A stretch of DNA of 64,000 bases from Desulfobacterales bacterium (lineage in GTDB: Bacteria > Desulfobacterota > Desulfobacteria > Desulfobacterales > UBA11574): positions 41,442 through 105,441 of the forward strand of contig JAJDND010000085.1 of the NCBI GenBank assembly GCA_022340885.1, given 5' to 3'. Below the pieces are notes generated by a model that worked only from the letters and a program-made list of their open reading frames with translations, was not told where the DNA came from and did not search any database. Below are positions 32,990 to 42,510 of the stretch, piece by piece. The first letter of the stretch is position 1; every line of letters starts with the position of its first letter. Made by a program: the position numbers and the translations under genes.

Positions 32990-35539
32990 CTAAGACCAGG
33001 TGATCAACTGGGGCAAAAATTTTAAATAATCATCACCGGCGGGAACGACCCTGACCGTAAATCCATATCGGCCGGACAGCCTGCAGGGGACCTGACATCC
33101 GTAACGATAATTTCCAGCATCCAAGTGTTCAGCGACGGTCATGGGAATCGTATTGATGCCCTCCAGCATATCCACGGATTTCATATGCCCGTTGTAAAGC
33201 TCCACACAGACCTCTTCCGGATCGAGTCCCCCCAGATGGACATCTGCCCTAACTTCGAAGCGATCTCCAACGCGAAACGGTCCCTTATTGGTCTGGATAG
33301 GCCGCCCGATTCGGATGTCGTTCCACAGGCTCTGTAGCCGCTGTTGTTGGAAGGCCAAGTCTCGGGCTTCCTGACCGTTTTTATTCAACAGCGCCTTTAA
33401 CCTGTGAATGATGGGCATGTAAAAACGCTGTTCATATTCTCCAACCATTCTCAAGCTGCAAAAATTCTTCATGGCCATTTTCATAGAGGCCTTCATCATT
33501 CTAATCCAACGCTTGGGAAGTTCTCCCTCGTTCTCTTCGTAAAAGCATGGGATTACATCATTTTCCAACACGTTATACAGGGCCTGACTCTCTGTGGCAT
33601 CCTGGTATTCATGATCGACATATTCTTCACCGCCCCCGATTCGCCATCCTCGTTCTTCAGAATAACCTTCGCACCACCATCCATCTAAAATACTCACATT
33701 GAGCACCCCATTGACGGCAGCTTTCATCCCGGATGTGCCGCAGGCCTCTAAAGGTCTGCGGGGAGTACTCAGCCAGACATCGGCGCCCTGAACCAGAGAT
33801 CTTGCCAGTGCCATGTCGTAACCCTCAATAAATACTGCATGCGGACGGATTTCCGGCCGGCGAATAAATTCAATTAGACGTTTGATGATTTCTTTGCCTT
33901 TCTTGTCCTGAGGATGGGCTTTACCGGCAAAAATAATTTGTACGGGACGGGTATCGTTGTTGAGAATCGTCGCCAGCCGACCGGGATCTTCAAGGAGCAG
34001 ATGCGCTCGCTTGTATGCCGCAAATCTGCGGGCAAAGGCTATGGTCAACACTTCAGGATTCAGGATGGCTTCGATCTTATCGATAACGCTTTTGGGAGCA
34101 TTGCGCCTTTCGTATTGTTGTTTTAATAGCCCCCGGCAGGTGCGAATCAACCGGGAGCGGCTCATTTCATGAGCCCGCCAGAGCTCGTCGTCGTAAATCT
34201 CGTCAATACGGTCAACGTTTTCAGGTCGCCGTGAACTCATGTACCATTCCGGCCCCAGGTAACGTTCAAACAGCGGCCAGATTTCCTGAGAAATAAACGT
34301 TGAGACATGTATTCCGTTGGTCACATAAGAAATCGGGATCTCGTCTTCCGACAGGCCCGGCCAAAGATGAGCCCACATCTTTCTGGTGGTGCGGCCATGG
34401 AGGCGGCTGACGCCGTTACGATGCTGAGACATTCGCAAACCCAGAATACACATGTAAAACGGCGCGTCTTTATCGAAAGATTTTGTTTGCCCCCAAGATA
34501 AAATTTCTTCTTCACTGGCCCCCAGACGTTCTTGTAAAGGTCGAATCCAGGGTTTGATCAAATCGACGGGGAAGGAATCATGTCCGGCAGCGACCGGGGT
34601 ATGAGTGGTAAATATCGTACAACGAGGAATAATTTGCAAGGCAGTGTTTAAATCGACGTGATAACGCTCCATGAACATTGCAAGACGCTCCAGTGCGGAG
34701 AAGGCTGAATGTCCTTCATTCATGTGACAAACAGAAGGAAAGAGATCCATAGCCGCCAACGCCCGCATACCGCCAATGCCAAGCAGTATTTCCTGGGCAA
34801 GCCGAATTTTGGGCTCAGCTACATAAAGGCGGGCCGTAATTTCTCGGGCTTCCGGTGTATTTTCAGGCAGATTCGTATCGAGCAAAAACAGTGGGGTGCG
34901 GCCCACCCGAATTTTCCAGACAAACGCATGAATCTCACCCTCTGGCCCGGTAATTGAAATTGTGATTTCATTGCCCTGGGTATCCCGGGCGCGCTCCAGC
35001 GGAAGATAATAAAATTCTATTTCCGGATATTCTTCCTGCTGCAATCCCTCTTGATCGAGATATTGGCGGAAGTAGCCCTTGCGATACAGCAAGCCGATCC
35101 CGACGAGGGACGACGCCATGTTGGAGGCGGCTTTTAAATGGTCTCCGGCAAGGACACCCAGTCCGCCGGCAAAAATGGGAATATTTTCATTTACACCGAA
35201 TTCCATCGAAAAATAGGCTACTGGCCCCATTTTTTTATAAATAGACTTTGAAGGATCCGAACTATCGGCAACCCGCTTTTTGTAGCGATCTTTAACCCGT
35301 TGCAGATGGTTCAAAAAACTGTCGTCCCCGGCCAGTTCCTCTAAGCGCTTCTGGCTGACATGGGACAAAAGGTAAATCGGGTTTCCTCTGGATTCTATCC
35401 AGAGTTGCGGTTCGATACGTCGAAACAGCGTGAGGGCATCCTGTTTCCAGCACCACCAGAGATTACGCGCCAAGACTTCCAAAAAGGCCAATGATTTTGG
35501 GATAGAGGGATAGATCTGGTATGTGAGAATGCGCTTCAC
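32990..35539 (-). CDS. glgP: Alpha-glucan (glycogen) phosphorylase, GT35
   Basis: An 849-residue phosphorylase of the bacterial/archaeal short type with the N-terminal DUF3417-like region (ARNLWWCWKQDALTLFRRI). The catalytic core includes YFSMEFGVNENIPIFAGGLGVLAGDH, and CHMNEGHSAF follows. The pyridoxal-phosphate lysine is in GTSGMKAAVNGVLN. It releases glucose-1-phosphate from glycogen. The start is GTG at 35539 with AGGAT upstream. It is the last gene of an operon with CBM48 and two Usp genes under a sigma-54 promoter, so glycogen breakdown seems tied to stress. Confidence 0.92.
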   Translation of the reverse strand: MKRILTYQIYPSIPKSLAFLEVLARNLWWCWKQDALTLFRRIEPQLWIESRGNPIYLLSHVSQKRLEELAGDDSFLNHLQRVKDRYKKRVADSSDPSKSIYKKMGPVAYFSMEFGVNENIPIFAGGLGVLAGDHLKAASNMASSLVGIGLLYRKGYFRQYLDQEGLQQEEYPEIEFYYLPLERARDTQGNEITISITGPEGEIHAFVWKIRVGRTPLFLLDTNLPENTPEAREITARLYVAEPKIRLAQEILLGIGGMRALAAMDLFPSVCHMNEGHSAFSALERLAMFMERYHVDLNTALQIIPRCTIFTTHTPVAAGHDSFPVDLIKPWIRPLQERLGASEEEILSWGQTKSFDKDAPFYMCILGLRMSQHRNGVSRLHGRTTRKMWAHLWPGLSEDEIPISYVTNGIHVSTFISQEIWPLFERYLGPEWYMSSRRPENVDRIDEIYDDELWRAHEMSRSRLIRTCRGLLKQQYERRNAPKSVIDKIEAILNPEVLTIAFARRFAAYKRAHLLLEDPGRLATILNNDTRPVQIIFAGKAHPQDKKGKEIIKRLIEFIRRPEIRPHAVFIEGYDMALARSLVQGADVWLSTPRRPLEACGTSGMKAAVNGVLNVSILDGWWCEGYSEERGWRIGGGEEYVDHEYQDATESQALYNVLENDVIPCFYEENEGELPKRWIRMMKASMKMAMKNFCSLRMVGEYEQRFYMPIIHRLKALLNKNGQEARDLAFQQQRLQSLWNDIRIGRPIQTNKGPFRVGDRFEVRADVHLGGLDPEEVCVELYNGHMKSVDMLEGINTIPMTVAEHLDAGNYRYGCQVPCRLSGRYGFTVRVVPAGDDYLKFLPQLITWS

Positions 35540-35676
35540 GCGTGTTATCCTGAGCGATTAAGATTCATGAAAAATCGATTCCCCGAGATTCTCGAAAGAA
35601 AATGTATTGAATATATGATGGCCGTCATAGTCCAGAACCCGTAAATCATTCGTCTGGTCATGAGACTTTTTTGCGC

Positions 35677-36123
35677 CTAATCATCCCTTCGTGACCGAAT
35701 AATCAGCAGCGGCCGATCGATCAGATTCAATACACCGGCCGTTACACTCCCATAAAAAGCCCTGGCCAAACCGGTTCTTCCGTGACTGGACATAGCGACG
35801 AGATCGGCATTTTCTCTCAAAGCGCAGTCGATAATCTGCTCGACCACCGGACCGCCCACAACGCATGTTTTGGCTTCGATGCCCTTTTCTCGAAATTCTC
35901 CCTTCAGGGAATCCAAGTAAGATTCAGCCTGCTTGCCTATTTCTTCCAGGTTATGATGGTACAGCAGAATTGCACTCTCATCATACCCCACAAGATTGGG
36001 GAATGTAACCACCTGCAAAAAAATTATCCTGCTGTTCAAACATTGAGCCAAAGCCTCGACGTGTTTCAAAATCCGTTCCGCTCGCTTTGATCCGTCCAAC
36101 GGCACTAAAATCGTTTTATACAT
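35677..36123 (-). CDS. Universal stress protein, single UspA domain
   Basis: A 148-residue Usp with MYKTILVPLDGSKRAERIL at the start and SSHGRTGLARAFYGSVTAGVLN as the ATP-binding loop. The ATG at 36123 follows AGGGGAGCG and gives the normal start; the upstream ATG at 36171 would overlap the preceding stop. It is very similar to the Usp at 22592-23041. It lies in the CBM48/Usp/phosphorylase operon. Confidence 0.9.
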   Translation of the reverse strand: MYKTILVPLDGSKRAERILKHVEALAQCLNSRIIFLQVVTFPNLVGYDESAILLYHHNLEEIGKQAESYLDSLKGEFREKGIEAKTCVVGGPVVEQIIDCALRENADLVAMSSHGRTGLARAFYGSVTAGVLNLIDRPLLIIRSRRDD

Positions 36124-36167
36124 AATCGCTCCCCTTGAAGAAAACATCTGCCGGTTAATCTGATTAA

Positions 36168-36638
36168 TCATCGATCCATATCTTTATCTTTGCGTAAACT
36201 TAACAACGGCACCGGGCAATGACGGAACATCTTTTCCGCGGTTGTTCCGAAAAGAATGCCTGCAAGATTGGTGCGGCCCTTTCGCCCCATCACCACAAGA
36301 TCGACGCCGCTATCTTTAACCGCTTGTATCAGCTCACGAAACGGGACGCCTGTCTTGATCTTTATCTCTACAGGAATGTGTTTGACGGACATCTCTTCGA
36401 CTGTTTGATGGATCTGTTCCCGTCGATCTTTTTTCCTGTCTTTGATAAATTCGTCCGCGGAGAAACTAATGCTTTCTATTTCCGCTCTCCGTACGGCTTC
36501 AACATCTCTTTGGTTGATGACATTGACGATCATCAGATCGCTTTTTAGCTCATCGGCCAATTCAAGAGCAAACGACAAAGCTTCTTTGGAGTAGTCGGAA
36601 AAGTCATACGCCACCATGATTTTTCTTATTTTTTCCAT
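36168..36638 (-). CDS. Universal stress protein, single UspA domain
   Basis: A 156-residue Usp. It starts [21 protein letters not shown] and has the nucleotide loop [20 protein letters not shown]. The ATG at 36638 follows GGAAGGAAG and lies 18 bp after the CBM48 stop. A longer frame would overlap CBM48. It is more distant from the other Usp proteins here, with a Lys/Arg-rich loop at about residues 60-80. Confidence 0.88.
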   Translation of the reverse strand: MEKIRKIMVAYDFSDYSKEALSFALELADELKSDLMIVNVINQRDVEAVRRAEIESISFSADEFIKDRKKDRREQIHQTVEEMSVKHIPVEIKIKTGVPFRELIQAVKDSGVDLVVMGRKGRTNLAGILFGTTAEKMFRHCPVPLLSLRKDKDMDR

Positions 36639-36655
36639 TTCTTCCTTCCACGGTA

Positions 36656-36952
36656 TTATGTTTCGGTCAATCGGATAACACTGTTGTAAGTGCCAAATCG
36701 ATTGGGACATCTCGAGTTATTCCGGGGATCTTCCAGCCACTGTCCATCCACTAAAAATTTATATTCATAGCTTCCCGGTGAAAGAATTACCCGTTTTTTC
36801 CATGTCCCATTTTTATCTTTTCGCATGGGATGCTTTTCCTGGCTCCAGTCATTGAAATCTCCCGTCAGAAAGACTTCCTTGGCATTCGACGCTTCCAGTA
36901 AAAATGTCCAGCTTTTGCGTTTATTGCTCTGCTTTGATTTGGGCCCCAACAT
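36656..36952 (-). CDS. Stand-alone CBM48/AMPK-beta-like glycogen-binding protein (copy 2)
   Basis: A 98-residue module with [33 protein letters not shown] and [14 protein letters not shown]. It is clearly paralogous to the copy at 26859-27155. It is the first gene after the sigma-54 promoter at 37065 and precedes two Usp genes and glgP. It probably tethers stress or glucan enzymes to glycogen particles, which is inference. Confidence 0.9.
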   Translation of the reverse strand: MLGPKSKQSNKRKSWTFLLEASNAKEVFLTGDFNDWSQEKHPMRKDKNGTWKKRVILSPGSYEYKFLVDGQWLEDPRNNSRCPNRFGTYNSVIRLTET

Positions 36953-37064
36953 GATCCACCTCCTTAAATCTCAATCTATCGTTACCGATTTTTTTGAAAC
37001 CAATTGAAATCATATAAATTCCGTTTACCAATCCCTGTTGCGTAAATCAGCTAACAAAAAGAAC

Positions 37065-37079
37065 GCAAAAGATATGCCA
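37065..37079 (-). promoter_or_regulatory. Sigma-54 promoter for the CBM48/Usp/glgP operon
   Basis: The minus strand reads TGGCATATCTTTTGC. Predicted start is near 37054, giving a leader of about 100 nt. Confidence 0.85.
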
Positions 37080-37183
37080 GCTATCAATCATCCCGGTGTG
37101 TTGGATAAACGGCTGATAAATAATTATTTTTTTTAGCTCATTTAAAATCTTCACCATAGGTGAAATAGATTGGTGTCAGAATT

Positions 37184-37200
37184 TTTTACAGAATGTAAAA
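37184..37200. promoter_or_regulatory. Upstream activator site, TTTTACA-GAA-TGTAAAA
   Basis: A perfect palindrome preceded by TTGGTGTCAGAA and a T-run. The centre is 114.5 bp from the -24 GG. Confidence 0.88.
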
Positions 37201-37299
37201 TGGGTTGCAACCGAATGGCTTGATATTCAATAAAACAGAAAGTAGCAAATATTTTTGGTTTCAGCGTGTCCCTCGGAGAAACAAAAAGAGAAATTTTAT

Positions 37300-37375
37300 C
37301 ACGAAAAAACGAAATTCGGAAAGCACGAAAAAGAATGTTTACTATTTCGTGCTTTCGTCCTTTCGTGTTTTCGTG
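37300..37375. repeat. Palindromic repeat built from TTTCGTG units
   Basis: CACGAAAA, GGAAAGCACGAAA and their complements TTTCGTGCTTTC and GTTTTCGTG form a long imperfect hairpin. It is located after cstA and may also terminate that transcript. Confidence 0.65.
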
Positions 37376-37438
37376 TTTGATTTTTAATCATATTTCAAGA
37401 ATCGATGCAAATCGCTTACCATGGCTGATTCAGCACTT

Positions 37439-39178
37439 TTATCCCGCCTTTTTATAGGACTTTGATTTAACGAAATCGAAAACAAATAAGAAGTTCAGAA
37501 TAAACATCACCAGCAGAATCACCATCACCGACCACCCGGGAACCGGTTTTGCGGCAATCGCACCGGGCTGAACCACAACGATAAACCATAGGAGTCCCGC
37601 TGTAACGGTAATCCAGAGCAGCCAGGCGGGAATCACCGCGACATTGGCATATCCGGATTTCAGCTTTTTCGCGACATAAGCAGCACCGGTCATGAGTGCG
37701 ATGGATGCGATCAGCTGGTTTGCAGCGCCAAAGGATCCCCAGATAACGAGCCAGTTGCCGCTGGCCGCAAGGTAGATGCCGATGGCTGCGGGGATAATCG
37801 ACGCCACCAACCGCTGGGTCAGCAAATTGTATAGTCCTTGAGCATTTTCCTTCAGCGGCGCAGCCATTTCCGACAAACAGTATCTGGCCAGGCGGTTGGT
37901 CGTGTCCAGCGTGGTCATGGCAAAAGACGCCACCCACATTCCGGCAAGCACTTTGACATATTGAACAGGTATAAATGAAAGCCATGTCGACGCCACCATG
38001 TCGGCATAAGATTGCACAAAGAGGTTGGCTTGTGAAAGCCCCAATTTTGCGGAGATTCCCGTAAAGGTTGCGCCCCAGTTGGATGCATTGAGGGTGAATT
38101 CCACCGCCTTTGCCGCGGCAGCCGCCTTGAGGGCCGCATAACCGAAACCGGCAATAGCGACAACGACAATCGTCGAGAGGAATCCTTCCATAAACATGGC
38201 GCCGTAACCGATCAACAGGCCGTCGCTTTCTTTGTCGAGCTGCTTGGAAGATGTTCCCGAAGCCACCAGCGAGTGGAATCCGGACAGCGAACCGCAGGCA
38301 ATGACTAGGGGAATCGCCGGCCAGAACGGTGTCGCCTTGCCTCCCAGCAGCACCGGAGAAAAACCGGCGAATGCCGGCACCTCGAACCCTTTGAAGGCAA
38401 AGATGGCGGCGACAAACCCCAGAACCAGTCCGGCATAAAGTAGCCAGGAGTTCAGATAATCCCTGGGCTGGAGAAGAACATTTACCGGAATCGCCGATGC
38501 AATGATGATGTAGAAAAAGAAAACCCACATCCAGATCGGATAAGATGCCTTGATAGGAATGACGGTGCCGAGCCAAATCGCAAAGGCAAGCATGACAATA
38601 CCGATGATCGTCGCCAGGCCGAAGTTCATCTTTACCCGGTATATCAGCACCCCCAGAATCAGGGCGGCAATGATTTTAAAAAGATATGCCGATGCAATGG
38701 CCGGCGTTCGGACGAACATTCCGCCGATAATGGCAGCGAAGGCGGCGACCACAAGGATCAACAGGAAAAAAACGATCCAGTAAAACGCATACCCCGTCCG
38801 CTTGCCGATAAGATCGGTGGCAACGAACTGCACGGATTTCCCGTCGTAACGAACCGATGCCATCAGCGACAGATAGTCATGGACGGCACCGATAAAAATA
38901 TTGCCGAACCAGACCCATAAAAGCGCCGGCGCCCACCCCCAGCAAATCGCCAATGCCGGTCCGATGATAGGGGCCGCACCGGCAATGGAGGCAAAGTGAT
39001 GCCCCAAAAGCACCTCCTTTCGCGCCGGGATATAATCGACACCGTCATAAAGGCGATGAGACGGTGTCGCCTGATCGATTGAAACCTTTACCACATCACT
39101 TTCAAGTTTCTTTCCGTATGTTAGATAAAGGACAAAATAAATGAAAAACCCAACAACAATAATAAGCGTCGTCATCAT
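37439..39178 (-). CDS. cstA: CstA family carbon starvation transporter
   Basis: A 579-residue polytopic membrane protein of the CstA family. The conserved region RKEVLLGHHFASIAGAAPIIGPALAICWGW lies near residues 52-85, and CGSLSGFHSLVASGTSSKQL near 310. The length is that of the short CstA class rather than the 700-residue E. coli protein. Known members take up pyruvate or peptides during carbon starvation. AAAGGAGG precedes the ATG. It has its own sigma-54 promoter and activator site. Confidence 0.92.
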   Translation of the reverse strand: MMTTLIIVVGFFIYFVLYLTYGKKLESDVVKVSIDQATPSHRLYDGVDYIPARKEVLLGHHFASIAGAAPIIGPALAICWGWAPALLWVWFGNIFIGAVHDYLSLMASVRYDGKSVQFVATDLIGKRTGYAFYWIVFFLLILVVAAFAAIIGGMFVRTPAIASAYLFKIIAALILGVLIYRVKMNFGLATIIGIVMLAFAIWLGTVIPIKASYPIWMWVFFFYIIIASAIPVNVLLQPRDYLNSWLLYAGLVLGFVAAIFAFKGFEVPAFAGFSPVLLGGKATPFWPAIPLVIACGSLSGFHSLVASGTSSKQLDKESDGLLIGYGAMFMEGFLSTIVVVAIAGFGYAALKAAAAAKAVEFTLNASNWGATFTGISAKLGLSQANLFVQSYADMVASTWLSFIPVQYVKVLAGMWVASFAMTTLDTTNRLARYCLSEMAAPLKENAQGLYNLLTQRLVASIIPAAIGIYLAASGNWLVIWGSFGAANQLIASIALMTGAAYVAKKLKSGYANVAVIPAWLLWITVTAGLLWFIVVVQPGAIAAKPVPGWSVMVILLVMFILNFLFVFDFVKSKSYKKAG

Positions 39179-39300
39179 TTCCTCCTTTCTTTGTAAATCA
39201 GAGAATATTTTCTTAAAAAAGTTCTGTTACAAACTTCCTGACAGTATCGTTTCATTTTTTGTACCGGCATTTTTAAAATGCATGGCTTTGAATCAAAATG

Positions 39301-39315
39301 GCAAAAGACATGCCA
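39301..39315 (-). promoter_or_regulatory. Sigma-54 promoter for cstA
   Basis: The minus strand reads TGGCATGTCTTTTGC, identical to the promoter at 42244. Predicted start is near 39290. Confidence 0.85.
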
Positions 39316-39422
39316 AGATAAACTTTGCAGGCAAGATCAAATAATTCCCTGATAAGTCATGGTATTCTCAGTAGATCCATCAACTTTTCGACATGGACAA
39401 GGAGGATATTGGTGTCAGATTT

Positions 39423-39439
39423 TTTTACACGCTGTAAAA
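39423..39439. promoter_or_regulatory. Upstream activator site, TTTTACA-CGC-TGTAAAA
   Basis: A perfect palindrome preceded by TTGGTGTCAGAT. The centre is 117.5 bp from the -24 GG at 39313-39314. Confidence 0.88.
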
Positions 39440-39494
39440 AAAATTAGGGTTTGACATTATTGCGAGTAATATACGATTTGAAATCTTCTGAGTG

Positions 39495-41108
39495 TCAATT
39501 TATTTTTTTCTTTTGATTTTCATACCATTTTGCAAACAGTTTATCGAAATACTTCTCGTCTTCGATCATCTCTTTGGTGATGTGATACGTCCCTCTGACT
39601 CCCATATAATTTAAGGCGGATGCGCCGGAAAGAAATTTTTTAAGCGTCTCGTATATCTGGAGGTTATGCTGGTGTGCATAGTTTTCAAAATAATCTTGCA
39701 CCGATTCATCCAAGATGAGTTCGATCCCATATTCTTTTTTAAAATTCTCTACATAATCGACAAATGGAGATCTTTCCAGCATTTTCAAAAGAAAATCCTT
39801 AGGTTTTTCACACAACTCCCGATTTACTTTCAAAAATGAAAAATTGGAACCCGGAAGTTCGAATTGAAAATCCGTCAAGATGTTCTCCCATACGCTGACA
39901 AGGGCACGGGCGCCTGTCTTTCGATTTTCCGCAGTTTCCGCAACATATTCGATGGCGTTTTGAGTAAACTCGAGATCGATATTGAAGAGCTTGAATTCCA
40001 TTATATACTGATTGAGGATCGAATCCTTGGTGTCCTGCATAATGCGAATCAAATCGTTTTTGGATAACAGGTTGACAAAGGTTCGTATGGGAGACCTGCC
40101 GATCAGCTCGGGAAGAAGTCCGAAATTAATATAATCATCCGCTTCCGCTTCCTTGTAATAGTTTCTCAACCGACTCTTTTCGTTTTTTTTCTTTTCGGAA
40201 GCGAATCCTTTGATCTCGACACTGCCATCATCTTTTACACGGCCCTTATGCTGCAGACGTTTTTTTACGATAGACTCCAAATTGTCGCCCATTCTTTCAA
40301 AAGATCCTCCCAAAATAAACAGGATATTCTCCGTACTGATCATACTGTCTCTTTTGCCGCTTTTTTCCCCTCTCTGTCGATCGATGACCTCCTGGATTTG
40401 CGAGGCAGCGGAATACGGATTGTTGATGGGAACGAGTTTTCTTTCTATCAGCTTTAAAACCGATCGCTGAAATCCTTCTCTTGAGATGTCGTGTCCGGCC
40501 AACGATCCGTCTTTTGCCTTTTTGTCGATTTCATCGATACAGATCAAGCCCCCATATCTGCTGATAAACCGCGCCTGCTCCTCACGACGGTGTCCCGGAG
40601 CCATATCAATCAATTCGCGAACCATGTCATCGGCACTCTTGCCCACATAACCGGCTTCGGTGTAGTCCGTGGCATCGATAATGAGTGTGGGGACCTGCAA
40701 AAGATCGCCTAAGACCTCCACGCAATAGGTTTTCCCACTGCCTGATGGTCCCGCGGTGATCGTATTTTTCTTTCGAAATCTTTTTACCGTTTCATCTTCC
40801 GGATGCTCTCTGAGGTATTTGATCATGGCGAAATGATAGCCTGCGGCAATGGCCAGCCGCTTTTTATATTCCTCCTGGCCGATGACATATTTGTCCAGAT
40901 GTTTTTTGATTTCTTTGGGTGTATAGATTTTGGGTTCACCGGTTTCCGGTGTCTTTTTTTGCGAGGAAAATCGATTCTCTAGAAAAGACTGGAATGCCTC
41001 GCCGGCCCTTTCCTGGGCATCCAGGTATGCCTTGGCCGCTTCTTCTTCCGTGCAATTATAATCGGCCATGATCTGAGTGATAGCTTCTTTTGGAATGGAT
41101 ATTTTCAT
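39495..41108 (-). CDS. ClpX-like AAA+ ATPase without zinc finger
   Basis: A 537-residue AAA+ protein. PKEIKKHLDKYVIGQEEYKKRLA is the ClpX/HslU type start. Walker A is GPSGSGKT, Walker B is LICIDEIDKKA, and sensor 2 is in TGARALVSVWENIL. The N-terminal Cys4 zinc finger of ClpX is replaced by a helical segment of about 60 residues. A basic insertion (SEKKKNEKSRLRNYY) and a longer C-terminal part distinguish it. It may be an unfoldase with special adaptors. It lies downstream of the tandem Usp gene, probably in the same transcript. Confidence 0.82.
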   Translation of the reverse strand: MKISIPKEAITQIMADYNCTEEEAAKAYLDAQERAGEAFQSFLENRFSSQKKTPETGEPKIYTPKEIKKHLDKYVIGQEEYKKRLAIAAGYHFAMIKYLREHPEDETVKRFRKKNTITAGPSGSGKTYCVEVLGDLLQVPTLIIDATDYTEAGYVGKSADDMVRELIDMAPGHRREEQARFISRYGGLICIDEIDKKAKDGSLAGHDISREGFQRSVLKLIERKLVPINNPYSAASQIQEVIDRQRGEKSGKRDSMISTENILFILGGSFERMGDNLESIVKKRLQHKGRVKDDGSVEIKGFASEKKKNEKSRLRNYYKEAEADDYINFGLLPELIGRSPIRTFVNLLSKNDLIRIMQDTKDSILNQYIMEFKLFNIDLEFTQNAIEYVAETAENRKTGARALVSVWENILTDFQFELPGSNFSFLKVNRELCEKPKDFLLKMLERSPFVDYVENFKKEYGIELILDESVQDYFENYAHQHNLQIYETLKKFLSGASALNYMGVRGTYHITKEMIEDEKYFDKLFAKWYENQKKKIN

Positions 41109-41132
41109 AAACTTGCTCGCTTAGAAAACAGT

Positions 41133-41204
41133 AACCGCAAATGGACGCAAATAAACATAAATATTATTTTTTTAATTTGTGTTTATTCGTGTTCATCCGT
41201 GGTT
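41133..41204. repeat. Palindromic repeat (AACCGCAAATGGACGCAAAT type)
   Basis: AACCGCAAATGGACGCAAATAA and the opposing TTATTCGTGTTCATCCGTGG pair around an AT-rich loop. Related fragments are at 10194 and 22202. Confidence 0.65.
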
Positions 41205-41254
41205 TTATTTTTTCTCTTCCCTCTTTTCTCTTTCCTATCTTTATGGTTTAGAAT

Positions 41255-42151
41255 TTAGGTTACAATCCACACCGCCATCTCTCTAGCCATTTGTACGATC
41301 TTGTTGCTTACCCGCCCCATGTCGAACTCTTTTACATTCGAAAATCCCCTTCGTCCGACAACTATGGTTCCATATCCTCCGTTTAAGGCCTCCATCACAA
41401 TTGCACCGGTTCGGCTGGGAACCGGGCTAACGATTCTGGTATGGATTTTATTTCGATTAAAACCGGCTTTCTCAAAATGATCCGCGGCCTCTTTAAAAAT
41501 AAAACTCATGATTTTTTCAATGTGTTCCGATTTTATTCCATCGACATCTCTGATCGCATGAATCAGGGAGACTTCCCAGCGTGAGCTGTCTGCCATGGCG
41601 CCGACATAATCGATAGTTCTCTTTGCGCCTTCCGACGCATCTATGGCCAAAAGAATTTTCCCGACAAGGGGTGTGCCCCCCACAACGCAAACCGCCGTAT
41701 GGGTAAGACGTCCGATCAGTTTATTGGCAACGCTTCCCCATAAAAAATCTTTAAGCATGCTCGTTCCCCAGCGGCCCACAACCACGCCATCATAATTATC
41801 ACGAGACTCATGGACAATATCTCTGGCAATGCCTGCTTTTCTTGCTTGGATTTTAATTTGAACGGCATTTTGCGGAAAGTTTTGCTCCATAAACAACCGG
41901 CGCGCTTTTTCCATGAATATGTCAACTTTTTGGTTCTGTTCCACCTCCCAGGATCGGATGCGGTCATCCTCATGATGGTTTCCGGTCTCTGTTTCAATAT
42001 CCCAAAAACTTTCCGGAAACTGTGTCAGCACATTAAAAAGAACAACCTCCGTACGATCCGGCGGAAACAACCGGCCGGCATAGCGCACCGCCTCAAAAGA
42101 CTGGTTCGAACCATCCACTGCCAGCAGAAATTTTCTTTTGGATTTTCCCAC
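41255..42151 (-). CDS. Tandem universal stress protein (two UspA domains), copy 2
   Basis: A 298-residue tandem Usp related to that at 16460-17398. Domain 1 begins FLLAVDGSNQSFEAV and ends GRWGTSMLKDFLWGSVANKLI. Domain 2 begins ILLAIDASEGAKR and ends GRRGFSNVKEFDMGRVSNKIV. The GTG at 42151 was chosen because AAAAAGGAG lies seven bases upstream; an upstream GTG at 42202 would add 17 residues without a good site. It is driven by the sigma-54 promoter at 42244. Confidence 0.88.
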   Translation of the reverse strand: MGKSKRKFLLAVDGSNQSFEAVRYAGRLFPPDRTEVVLFNVLTQFPESFWDIETETGNHHEDDRIRSWEVEQNQKVDIFMEKARRLFMEQNFPQNAVQIKIQARKAGIARDIVHESRDNYDGVVVGRWGTSMLKDFLWGSVANKLIGRLTHTAVCVVGGTPLVGKILLAIDASEGAKRTIDYVGAMADSSRWEVSLIHAIRDVDGIKSEHIEKIMSFIFKEAADHFEKAGFNRNKIHTRIVSPVPSRTGAIVMEALNGGYGTIVVGRRGFSNVKEFDMGRVSNKIVQMAREMAVWIVT

Positions 42152-42243
42152 GGAATGCTCCTTTTTGGATTTTTTAACGACATCTGCGTTGTCAACGATC
42201 ACCCTGTGAGCGGATGATCATCAATTTCAATATAAATATCGCC

Positions 42244-42258
42244 GCAAAAGACATGCCA
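42244..42258 (-). promoter_or_regulatory. Sigma-54 promoter for the tandem Usp/AAA+ operon
   Basis: The minus strand reads TGGCATGTCTTTTGC. Predicted start is near 42233, about 80 nt before the GTG start. Confidence 0.82.
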
Positions 42259-42297
42259 AAATCGACCGTTTATGGAAAGATGGACTAACACATTGAT

Positions 42298-42443
42298 TAG
42301 AAGCCATCTCAAAAATGTCTTTTGTCCCAATTTCTGCGTTGAGATCTCGTTTCAACTCCTCGAAATACTTCAGTATGTCTGCGGGGTGAAACTCGGTCCC
42401 GCCTCGAACTTGAACCAAAATCCTATTTTTGAGATGGCTTCTA
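42298..42443. repeat. Palindromic MITE-like element, arm type B, inserted between promoter and activator site
   Basis: TAGAAGCCATCTCAAAAAT and its reverse complement bound a 146-bp element with TA at both ends. The core is the reverse complement of that at 45734. It lies exactly between the -24/-12 promoter and its activator site. Confidence 0.82.
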
Positions 42444-42510
42444 GGTATTCTTTTTTTTCATGCCGATTAGATGTTTTAATTTGGATAAAAAGAGAAGGGG
42501 TGTCAATTTT

